Assembly: GCA_934511545.1 (NCBI GenBank)
Contig: CAKSWM010000060.1
Span: forward strand, 1 to 8,025
Origin: an uncultured Oscillospiraceae bacterium
GTDB taxonomy: Bacteria > Bacillota > Clostridia > Oscillospirales > Oscillospiraceae
Direction of reading: 5' to 3'
DNA: 8,025 bases
Shown piece after piece: positions 1 through 6,270 of this stretch; the first letter of the stretch is position 1, and every line of letters starts with the position of its first letter. A model generated the notes under the pieces. That model ran no database searches and had not been told where the DNA came from. It was given only the letters and a program-made list of their open reading frames with translations. Both the position numbers and the translations under genes were made by a program.

Positions 1-1281
1 TTTCTAAGCTATTATAAGAACGGCGCTGACGACGCCGTGGAGCAGGATATAGTTATTGATCTTATGCCATACATGGACAACGAGCTTTCCGCCTATAAGG
101 ACGCCCTTAACCAGGATAAGGATTTTTGGATGTATACTCTAAGCCCCGAAGGAAAAGTTGTTTCCGCCAACTATCTCATGCCCGGCGGTGAGCCTTCAAC
201 CGCTGGTCTCATGTACAACCTGGATTGGCTCGAGGGACTCGGATTGAATGTTCCCCAGACCTATGACGAGGTTTACGAATTCCTGACCAAGGCACGCGAC
301 GAATACGGCTCCAAGGGCGTCATGCTCAACGACGTCGGCGTCGATACCGAGTATGCGCTCTCCGGCGGCTACGGAGCTCTTGGCTATACCTCCAGCAACT
401 ACAACACTCATCCCTTCATTCAGGTCGACAACGTTGTCGAGTACAGCCCCGTTACAGACGGCTATCGCAGCTATCTTGAAATGCTGGCAAAATGGTATAA
501 GGAAGGCCTGATCTATCCTGACTATGCATCCGTTTCCTTTATGGATCAGATGGACGTTGTTGGCCAGGGCGGTATCGCTCTCTGGTCCTCCTCCTATGAT
601 GCTGCCGGCACTGTTGAGAACAATACCGAAGGCGCGGTCCGTATGCGCGGAATGACTCAGCCGACTGTCAACGCAGAGGACAAGGTACATATTTCCAAGG
701 GCGTTACAAAGATGCTCTACGGCGCGGCTATCACTACCCAGTGCCATGATATTGAGACCGCTCTCAAGTGGGTCAACTTCTGCTATACCGAAAAGGGCCA
801 GATGATCACCGGCTACGGTAAGGAAGGCGAGACCTACAACATGGTCGACGGCAAGCCCGAGTTCACCGACCTTGTTATCCATAACCCCGATTATGTTCTG
901 ATCGTTGCGGTCAGCGTCTACACCACCTACGGCACTCCCGCGATCGTTGACGGTGAGCGCTACTCTGCGGGGTGGTCCGATCTTGACAGAGAAGTCATCG
1001 AATGCTTCGCTGACCCCGACAGAGACTGGGCATATTACATTCCCGCATCTTATGTCAGCATGGGCACCGATGTTGCTTCGACCTTCTCCGCGATCATGAG
1101 CGATATCGCGACCTATGTTATGCAGTATGCGGCTCAGGCAATCAACGGCGACATCGTCATTGAGGACACTTGGGACGAATATGTTGCCAAGATAGAAGGC
1201 CTTGGCCTTCCCGAGGCTATCGGATATGAGCAGCAGGCCTGGGATAATTACCTTGCAAAGGCCCAGTATATCCCCGCATAA
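1..1281 (+). CDS. ABC transporter extracellular solute-binding protein, LipO/YtcQ-like (5' truncated)
   Basis: This is the C-terminal part of an extracytoplasmic solute-binding protein that would deliver a ligand, probably an oligosaccharide, to an ABC importer. The reading frame is open to the first base of the window, so the signal peptide or lipobox and the N-terminal lobe lie upstream. The GTG at 37 is only an in-frame codon, not a credible start. Visible family features are the segment GLMYNLDWLEGLGLNVPQTY (about 185-265), which matches the 'YN.DWL..LGL..P.T.DE' signature of family 1 binding proteins, and a C-terminal tail with YEQQAWDNYLAKAQ, typical of LipO/YtcQ-like members. Ligand specificity cannot be read from the sequence. 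Permease and ATPase genes are not in the window, and the terminator just downstream suggests this is the last gene of its transcript. Isoleucine codons avoid ATA (2 of 22 by hand count), unlike the protease gene downstream, which fits high expression. Family assignment is firm; substrate is unknown. Confidence 0.88.
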   Translation, partial: FLSYYKNGADDAVEQDIVIDLMPYMDNELSAYKDALNQDKDFWMYTLSPEGKVVSANYLMPGGEPSTAGLMYNLDWLEGLGLNVPQTYDEVYEFLTKARDEYGSKGVMLNDVGVDTEYALSGGYGALGYTSSNYNTHPFIQVDNVVEYSPVTDGYRSYLEMLAKWYKEGLIYPDYASVSFMDQMDVVGQGGIALWSSSYDAAGTVENNTEGAVRMRGMTQPTVNAEDKVHISKGVTKMLYGAAITTQCHDIETALKWVNFCYTEKGQMITGYGKEGETYNMVDGKPEFTDLVIHNPDYVLIVAVSVYTTYGTPAIVDGERYSAGWSDLDREVIECFADPDRDWAYYIPASYVSMGTDVASTFSAIMSDIATYVMQYAAQAINGDIVIEDTWDEYVAKIEGLGLPEAIGYEQQAWDNYLAKAQYIPA

Positions 1282-1317
1282 GCTGCTTTGCATCAACTGA
1301 ACAAATATACAGATGTC

Positions 1318-1347
1318 GGAGCTCCCGCATATGCGGGAGCTCCTTTT
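1318..1347 (+). terminator. Rho-independent terminator after the solute-binding protein gene
   Basis: A perfect 26-base palindrome (1318-1343, half-site GGAGCTCCCGCAT) lies 36 bases after the stop codon and is followed by TTTT. As RNA it folds into an 11-bp GC-rich stem with an ATAT loop. The T tract is short, but the stem is very stable. It probably ends the solute-binding protein transcript before the protease promoter. Nothing resembling a gene is present between 1282 and 1500. Confidence 0.85.
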
Positions 1348-1404
1348 ACTTTACTGGAAAATAATTATGTTAACCTTTTGTAACTGGTTTTTACCCGAAT
1401 GTTA

Positions 1405-1433
1405 TTGAATGGCGTCGAAACATAAGGTATACT
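1405..1433 (+). promoter_or_regulatory. Sigma70/SigA-type promoter of the SLH-protease gene
   Basis: TTGAAT (1405-1410) and TATACT (1428-1433) are separated by exactly 17 bases, close to the TTGACA/TATAAT consensus. Predicted transcription start is near 1440, giving an untranslated leader of about 60 bases before the ATG at 1501. The promoter lies between the upstream terminator and the gene, so the protease is probably transcribed as its own unit. No operator was recognised. Confidence 0.7.
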
Positions 1434-1500
1434 GTCAGCATAAGGCAAAAGGACATAGGCAATCGATGCTTATAGCGGTTTTATCTTGTGAGGTCGTCTG

Positions 1501-3216
1501 ATGAAAAGAAAAAGAGTTGTTTTGTTGTTTGTGGTTTTGGCGGCAATTCTTGCGGCCTCCGTCTGCTATGCTGCGGGCCCGGCGGACAGTGCGGGAGAAT
1601 TTGACGGCTATATCGTCAAGCTTTCGCCGTCAGCGGGAGCCCGGCTTATGTCTGATGACGGCTTTGAGGCGATCGAGGCGTCTGAGGGGCTTTATCTTGT
1701 ACAAGGTGCAAAGGATGTTGCCGAGCTGGCGCGGGAGGGGCTGGTGGAATACTATGAGCCGAACTACACCGTGAAGCTCATGGATGTTCCCAATGATAAA
1801 TATTACGCCCAGCAGTGGAACCTGGAATATATAAACGCCGCTGCAGCCTGGGACAAGGGATATGACGGCTCCGGCGTCAGGATCGCGATAATAGATTCCG
1901 GACTCAACACAAAGCACGAGGACCTTGCCGGCGTAACCATAATCCAGGGAAAAAATGTCCTTGACGACAGCACGGACGTCACGGATATGCTCGGACACGG
2001 CACATTTGTATCCGGCGTTATAGCGGCAAAGCGGAATAATACATATGGCATCTCCGGCATCACCGATGGAGCGTCCATTGTGCCGATCAAATGCTTTTCG
2101 GACAGCAAGGAGACCTCGGTGTCCTATATAATCAAGGGAATATATGCTGCTGTAAACGATTATAACTGTTCGGTGATAAACCTCAGTCTCGGCATCGAGC
2201 GCGATATGACGTCGCTGAAGGAATGTATTGATTATGCCGACAGCAAGGGCGTTATCATCGTTTCGGCTGCGGGAAACTCCGGCGGCGCCGAAAAGCTCTA
2301 TCCGGCGGCTTACAGCAATGTTATAGGCGTCGGTTCCATATCGCGGGACGGAAAGGTCAGCAGCTTTTCAAATCATAACAGCAGCGTCTGCGTTGTTGCT
2401 CCGGGAGATAAGATAATCAGTCTCGGAAAAGATAATTCCGGATACAGCGAAGGATCGGGAACGTCGTATTCCGTTCCGCATATAAGCGCCATGGCGGTCA
2501 TTGCAAAATGCATCGATCCGAAAATAACGGCTTCCCGTTTTATCGAGACGCTCGCGGCGAGCGCCGTGGATCTGGGCGCCGCCGGATATGACGAGTATTA
2601 CGGCTACGGGAGCGTCAGCATTGAGGATATGATCGATATCCTCGAGAGTCAGCAGCCGGCCGGACCGGAATTCACGGATACTGCCGGACATTGGGCCGAG
2701 ACTTATATAAAATACGTGACCGGCAAGGGCCTATTTAACGGCGTGACCGCCACTCAGTTCGGACCGGAAATGAATATGAGCCGGGCAATGACCGTAACGG
2801 TGCTTTCCCGCATGTACGGCGGAGACATTTCTTCAATGAAGGCGGATTTCACCGATGTGCCCAAAGAAAAATGGTATAGCTCAGCCGTTGCGTGGGGAGC
2901 AAAAAACGGTATCGTGCAGGGATACGGAAACGGCCTTTTCAAGCCGGAGGATAACGTCAGCCGTGAACAGATGGCCGTATTTCTCCACCGTTATGCGATG
3001 AATTTCGGCCTGTCGGACGGCAAAGCGGCAGAAAGCAGCCTTAACAGATTTTCCGATGCCGGGACGGTATCGCCGTGGGCGAAGAACGCCGTGGCATGGT
3101 GCGTGGAAAACGAACTGATATCGGGCCGCACGGCCTCCACCATCGTGCCGCAGGGCGGCATTACCAGAGCGGAAGTCGCGGCAATAATCAGCAGATTCTG
3201 CGAAAAAATCATATAG
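1501..3216 (+). CDS. Cell-surface subtilisin-like serine protease (S8) with three SLH domains
   Basis: This is an exported endopeptidase anchored to the cell wall. Residues 1-24 form a signal peptide (basic MKRKR, hydrophobic core, likely cleavage after VCYA). Residues about 34-92 look like an inhibitory propeptide, ending in the characteristic VEYYEPNYTVKL. The catalytic domain (about 95-380) shows the full triad and oxyanion residue: Asp132 in AIIDSGL, His166 in GHGTFVSG, Asn259 in AAGNSGG and Ser322 in GTSYSVPHISA. Three SLH repeats follow (about 391-434, 449-494, 517-566). Their TRAE-type motifs read SRAM, SREQ and TRAE, each keeping the arginine. SLH domains bind pyruvylated secondary cell wall polysaccharide, so the enzyme should sit on the outer wall. 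GAGGT at 1490-1494 is a fair ribosome binding site 6-7 bases before the ATG. The gene stands alone between its own promoter and terminator. The substrate is unknown; nutrient proteolysis or surface-protein processing are both possible. Confidence 0.93.
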   Translation: MKRKRVVLLFVVLAAILAASVCYAAGPADSAGEFDGYIVKLSPSAGARLMSDDGFEAIEASEGLYLVQGAKDVAELAREGLVEYYEPNYTVKLMDVPNDKYYAQQWNLEYINAAAAWDKGYDGSGVRIAIIDSGLNTKHEDLAGVTIIQGKNVLDDSTDVTDMLGHGTFVSGVIAAKRNNTYGISGITDGASIVPIKCFSDSKETSVSYIIKGIYAAVNDYNCSVINLSLGIERDMTSLKECIDYADSKGVIIVSAAGNSGGAEKLYPAAYSNVIGVGSISRDGKVSSFSNHNSSVCVVAPGDKIISLGKDNSGYSEGSGTSYSVPHISAMAVIAKCIDPKITASRFIETLAASAVDLGAAGYDEYYGYGSVSIEDMIDILESQQPAGPEFTDTAGHWAETYIKYVTGKGLFNGVTATQFGPEMNMSRAMTVTVLSRMYGGDISSMKADFTDVPKEKWYSSAVAWGAKNGIVQGYGNGLFKPEDNVSREQMAVFLHRYAMNFGLSDGKAAESSLNRFSDAGTVSPWAKNAVAWCVENELISGRTASTIVPQGGITRAEVAAIISRFCEKII

Positions 3217-3244
3217 CTCACAGAACGCGTCTGTTTCCGCGCAT

Positions 3245-3279
3245 AAAAAAGTCAGGAAGAAAAACTTCCTGACTTTTTT
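3245..3279. terminator. Bidirectional Rho-independent terminator between the protease gene and dapB
   Basis: A perfect 9-bp stem (GTCAGGAAG at 3251-3259 with CTTCCTGAC at 3265-3273) closes an AAAAA loop. It is flanked by AAAAAA on the left (3245-3250) and TTTTTT on the right (3274-3279), so it has a U tract in either direction. It ends the protease transcript and the convergent asd-dapA-dapB transcript. On the dapB side it begins one base after the stop codon. Confidence 0.93.
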
Positions 3280-3280
3280 G

Positions 3281-4048
3281 TCATCTATTCAGAATATCCG
3301 CAAGCGCGTCATTCATGTCATACATTCCGGGCTTGGTAATACCGGCCATAAAGGCTGCGGCGGTGACTGCGCCGTTGGCAAATACCTCGCGGGAATAGGC
3401 AGTGTGCTTGAATTCGATGACCTCATCCGTGCCGGCGAATATGACCTCGTGTTCGCCGACTATGGTGCCTCCGCGGACGGAGGAGATGCCGATCTCCTTA
3501 TGGTCGCGGAGCCTGCGGACGCTCTGGCGTTCATAGACATATTCGCTCTCGTGCGGCAGGGCGGAGGCGGCGGCGTCCGCGAGCATGATAGCCGTTCCGC
3601 TGGGAGCGTCAAGCTTCGTCCGGTGGTGACGCTCGACGATCTCGACATCGAAGGAATCGCCGAGAACGGCTGCGGCCTTTTTAACGAGTGAGGTCAAAAG
3701 ATTGATACCGACCGACATGTTGCCTGACTTGAAAATGGGTATTTCGGAGGAAGCCTGTTTTATCATCTCAAGCTGTTCTGCGCTGTATCCCGTTGTGCAG
3801 ATGATGATAGGCATCTTTTTCGCCTTGCAGTAGGACAGCAGCCCGTTTATCGCGGCGGGGTTGGAAAAGTCTATAACAACATCGGCGCTTCCGGAGAACT
3901 CCATAGGGTCTGCGTAGACGGGATAATCGTTTTTCTTAACGGCGGAGATGTCGAAGCCGGCGGCTATCTCGAATCCGCGCTCTGCGCACATGCGCGTAAC
4001 GACCTGACCCATTTTTCCGTTGCACCCGGAAATGATTATCTTTGGCAT
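3281..4048 (-). CDS. dapB: 4-hydroxy-tetrahydrodipicolinate reductase
   Basis: DapB is the cytoplasmic NAD(P)H-dependent reductase that converts 4-hydroxy-tetrahydrodipicolinate, the DapA product, to tetrahydrodipicolinate in lysine and diaminopimelate synthesis. The N-terminal Rossmann nucleotide-binding loop is GCNGKMGQ (residues 8-15). The family signature is complete: EIVERHHRTKLDAPSGTA (about 136-153), with His141-His142 and Lys145 corresponding to the catalytic His/Lys residues and Gly151-Thr152 to the substrate-binding GT pair. The motif SSVRGGTIVGEHEV follows at about 189-202. At 255 residues it has typical length. The ATG is preceded by GAGAGG (complement of 4057-4062) at 8-base spacing. 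It is the last gene of the asd-dapA-dapB operon, with 18 bases between the dapA stop and this start. The shared terminator lies immediately after it. Confidence 0.97.
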   Translation of the reverse strand: MPKIIISGCNGKMGQVVTRMCAERGFEIAAGFDISAVKKNDYPVYADPMEFSGSADVVIDFSNPAAINGLLSYCKAKKMPIIICTTGYSAEQLEMIKQASSEIPIFKSGNMSVGINLLTSLVKKAAAVLGDSFDVEIVERHHRTKLDAPSGTAIMLADAAASALPHESEYVYERQSVRRLRDHKEIGISSVRGGTIVGEHEVIFAGTDEVIEFKHTAYSREVFANGAVTAAAFMAGITKPGMYDMNDALADILNR

Positions 4049-4066
4049 AACAGTAACCTCTCAGTC

Positions 4067-4954
4067 TTATTTGATGAGATCAAGACCGCGGAGAGAAGCC
4101 TTGAGCTTCTCGAGGTTTTCGGGAGCCATATCGACCAGGGGCAGACGGAACTGGCCGACGTTCATGCCCATGAGGTTCATTGCGGTCTTTACGGGTATGG
4201 GGTTGGTCTCGATAAAGAGCTTTGCATAAAGGTCGGCGTACTTGAAGTAATACTCGGTCGCTGCCTTGAAATCGCCCTTGAGGCAGAGGTCGCAGAGTTC
4301 GGCAACGGCCTTCGGAACGATGTTGGAGGCGACTGAAATAACGCCGAGGGCGCCCATGGCCATCATGGGGACGGTGTTGTCGTCATTGCCGCTCCAGATG
4401 AAGAGATCGTCGCCGCAGAGGGCGCGGGTCTGCGCGAAGAGGCTGAAATCGCCGCTGGCTTCCTTGATGCCGTTGATATTGGGGTGCTCGGAAAGAATCT
4501 TGTAGGTGGAGGCGGCAATGCCGATACCCGTGCGGCTGGGGACGTTGTAAAGGACCATCGGAACGTCTACGCGGTCGGCAACATAGGTGAAATGCTCGAC
4601 GAGGCCGCGCTGTGTGGTCTTGTTGTAATATGGAGTGACCATGAGTATGCCGTCTGCTCCGGAGGCCTTTGCGCTTGTGGCAAGGCGGAGGGCGGTGTTG
4701 GAGTCGTTGGAACCGACGCCGGCTATCATCTTCATGCGGCCGTTGTTGTGCTTTATGCAGAAGTCAACGAGCTTTTCGTGCTCCTCGACGGGCTGCGTAG
4801 CGTTTTCGCCGGTCGTTCCGCAGACGACGATGGCGGCGGTGCCGCCCGCATACTGGAAGTCTATGAGCTCCGCCATCTTTTCATAATCGATTCCGTCCTT
4901 GGTGTAAGGTGTCACGATAGCGGTACAGGAGCCTTTAAAAATTGGTGTCTTCAT
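4067..4954 (-). CDS. dapA: 4-hydroxy-tetrahydrodipicolinate synthase
   Basis: DapA condenses pyruvate with aspartate semialdehyde, the committed step toward diaminopimelate and lysine. It is a (beta/alpha)8 barrel class I aldolase of the DapA/NAL superfamily. Lys164 in GIKEASGD is the Schiff-base lysine. Tyr136 in LYNVPSRTG and Thr48 in CGTTGE, with Tyr110 in TPYYNK, correspond to the proton-relay Tyr/Thr/Tyr triad. Arg141 corresponds to the semialdehyde-binding arginine (Arg138 in E. coli). The GTTGE and YNVPSRTG context distinguishes it from N-acetylneuraminate lyase, and the flanking asd and dapB genes confirm the role. Length, 295 residues, is normal. A strong AAGGAGGA site (complement of 4961-4968) sits 6 bases before the ATG. 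Only 21 bases separate it from the asd stop, so cotranscription is expected. Lysine feedback sensitivity cannot be judged from the sequence. Confidence 0.97.
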   Translation of the reverse strand: MKTPIFKGSCTAIVTPYTKDGIDYEKMAELIDFQYAGGTAAIVVCGTTGENATQPVEEHEKLVDFCIKHNNGRMKMIAGVGSNDSNTALRLATSAKASGADGILMVTPYYNKTTQRGLVEHFTYVADRVDVPMVLYNVPSRTGIGIAASTYKILSEHPNINGIKEASGDFSLFAQTRALCGDDLFIWSGNDDNTVPMMAMGALGVISVASNIVPKAVAELCDLCLKGDFKAATEYYFKYADLYAKLFIETNPIPVKTAMNLMGMNVGQFRLPLVDMAPENLEKLKASLRGLDLIK

Positions 4955-4975
4955 GATTGATCCTCCTTATTTAAT

Positions 4976-6058
4976 TTAGTCCATATAGCCTTCTGCACAG
5001 AGCAGTTCGGCGAGCTCGACCCCGCCGCCTGCCGCGCCGCGCAGCGTGTTATGGGAAAGGCAAACAAATTTGTAATCATACTGAGTGTCCTCGCGAAGAC
5101 GGCCGACAGAGATAGCCATGCCGCCCTCAAGCATACGGTCGAGCTTTGTCTGGGGGCGGTTGTCCTCGTCGAAATAGTTAAGGAACTGCTTGGGCGCGGA
5201 GGGGAGACCGAGCTCCTGCGGACGCCCGGAAAAGCTTGCCCAGCGGTCGAGAATTTCTTCCCTGGCGGGCTTTCTGTCAAAGCTGACAAAGACGGCGGCC
5301 ATATGGCCGTTGGAGACGGGAACGCGCAGGCACTGTGCCGTGATGGAGGGAGCGTCCGCTTTGACGATCTCGCCGTTTTCGATGCGGCCCCAGACTTTCA
5401 GCGGTTCCTGCTCCGACTTTTCCTCTTCTCCGCCTATATATGGAATGACGTTGTCGATCATCTCGGGCCAGGTTTCAAAGGTTTTGCCGGCTCCGGAGAT
5501 AGCCTGATATGTGCAGACAAGTATTTTGCTGATGCCGAACTCGCCGCGCAGAGGTGCGAGCGCGGGAACGTAGCTCTGTATGGAGCAGTTGGACTTGACG
5601 GCGATAAAACCGCGTTTTGTGCCAAGCCGTTTACGCTGATGCTCAATGACCTTTATATGATCGGGGTTTATCTCGGGTATGACCATCGGAACGTCAGGAG
5701 TCCAGCGGTTGGCGCTGTTGTTAGAGATGACGGGGCACTCGGCCTTTGCATATGCCTCTTCGAGAGCCAGGATCTCGGCCTTGTTCATATCGACGGCGCA
5801 AAAAACAAAGTCCACCTCAAAAGCGATATCGGAAATATCCTCGGCGGCGTTTTTTACGATAAGCTTTTTTGCGCGTTCAGGCATCGGAACATCCAGAGCC
5901 CAGCGATTACCGGCGGCTTCCTCATAAGTCAGTCCGGCGCTTCTGCCGGAAGCGGCGACAACCTTAAGATCGAACCAGGGGTGGTTATCGATAAGAGAAA
6001 CGAACCGCTGGCCGACCATGCCGGTTGCGCCGATAACTCCGACCTTGTAGTTTTTCAC
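4976..6058 (-). CDS. asd: Aspartate-semialdehyde dehydrogenase, archaeal/eukaryotic-type
   Basis: Asd reduces L-aspartyl 4-phosphate with NADPH to aspartate semialdehyde, the branch metabolite for DapA and for homoserine. With a GTG start at 6058 the protein has 360 residues. It shows the nucleotide-binding loop GATGMVGQ (10-17), catalytic Cys158 in KSNCSIQ, Gln185 in TYQAISGAG, and Arg245 and His252 in [11 protein letters not shown]. The segment [20 protein letters not shown] (109-128), the SNCSI active site and the length resemble the archaeal/fungal group (for example yeast Hom2) rather than the usual bacterial enzyme of about 330-345 residues. I chose GTG because AAAGGA lies 9 bases upstream and the conserved fold begins at once ([12 protein letters not shown]). 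In-frame ATGs at 6067 (abutting that site) and 6130 (no binding site, non-conserved extension) are less likely. It is the first gene of the operon. Family certain, start likely. Confidence 0.93.
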   Translation of the reverse strand: MKNYKVGVIGATGMVGQRFVSLIDNHPWFDLKVVAASGRSAGLTYEEAAGNRWALDVPMPERAKKLIVKNAAEDISDIAFEVDFVFCAVDMNKAEILALEEAYAKAECPVISNNSANRWTPDVPMVIPEINPDHIKVIEHQRKRLGTKRGFIAVKSNCSIQSYVPALAPLRGEFGISKILVCTYQAISGAGKTFETWPEMIDNVIPYIGGEEEKSEQEPLKVWGRIENGEIVKADAPSITAQCLRVPVSNGHMAAVFVSFDRKPAREEILDRWASFSGRPQELGLPSAPKQFLNYFDEDNRPQTKLDRMLEGGMAISVGRLREDTQYDYKFVCLSHNTLRGAAGGGVELAELLCAEGYMD

Positions 6059-6067
6059 GCAAATCAT

Positions 6068-6073
6068 TCCTTT
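6068..6073 (-). promoter_or_regulatory. Ribosome binding site deciding the asd GTG start
   Basis: On the minus strand this reads AAAGGA, 9 bases before GTG at 6058-6056. It abuts the upstream in-frame ATG (6067-6065), which therefore cannot use it. It is the only credible site near the asd start. Confidence 0.65.
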
Positions 6074-6141
6074 CAGTCGTATGCGGGTTGTGAAGCTTTT
6101 CCAGTCCGGCAAATAGACCTTGAAAAACATACCGCATATGT

Positions 6142-6169
6142 AATATAATTAATACGAATGTCGTTGCAA
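6142..6169 (-). promoter_or_regulatory. Probable promoter of the asd-dapA-dapB operon
   Basis: On the minus strand TTGCAA (6169-6164) and TATATT (6147-6142) are spaced by 16 bases. The -10 box matches consensus at five of six bases and the -35 box at four. Predicted start is near 6135, giving a leader of about 76 bases before the asd GTG. That leader is too short for a lysine riboswitch, and no lysine-riboswitch or T-box elements were recognised in it. Confidence 0.5.
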
Positions 6170-6177
6170 CGCTGTTA

Positions 6178-6208
6178 TTGACAAATCATTTTTTATTCTA
6201 ACTAGAAT
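6178..6208 (+). promoter_or_regulatory. Possible promoter of the SpoIID/LytB gene, with overlapping dyad
   Basis: A perfect TTGACA lies at 6178-6183 and a good -10 candidate, TAGAAT, at 6203-6208. The spacing of 19 bases is longer than optimal. The -10 forms the right arm of a perfect dyad ATTCTA-AC-TAGAAT (6195-6208), which could be an operator or coincidence. The predicted leader to the ATG at 6271 is about 55 bases. Alternatively the gene could use a sporulation or other sigma factor whose boxes I did not recognise. Confidence 0.4.
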
Positions 6209-6270
6209 CATATCACGGCATTTTTAGACCGTCAATACACTAAACAACTGGAAGAAGGGTAAAAAAGGCG

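Noticed and set aside
196..1296. Long open frame (366 codons) on the minus strand opposite the solute-binding protein gene
   Set aside because: It is a mirror of a strongly coding plus-strand gene, has no recognisable domain and no credible ribosome binding site. The plus frame carries clear family motifs.
1540..1575. Lipoprotein lipobox at Cys22 of the protease, and a similar Cys21 in the SpoIID/LytB protein
   Set aside because: Residues before the cysteines (ASV and LTV) lack the small residue required at position -1, and in the SpoIID/LytB protein the cysteine is inside the hydrophobic core. Ordinary signal peptides explain both.
6059..6130. N-terminal extension of Asd from ATG at 6130 (or 6067)
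   Set aside because: The extra 24 residues are not conserved-looking, the ATG at 6130 lacks a ribosome binding site and sits almost at the predicted transcript start, and the ATG at 6067 abuts the AAAGGA site. GTG at 6058 fits better.
5051..6148. Long open frame (365 codons) on the plus strand opposite asd
   Set aside because: The minus strand encodes a complete Asd with all active-site residues. The antisense frame shows no known motif and arises from the codon bias of asd.
6059..6270. Lysine riboswitch or T-box upstream of asd
   Set aside because: The predicted leader is only about 76 bases, with no terminator stem and no recognisable conserved riboswitch or T-box elements.
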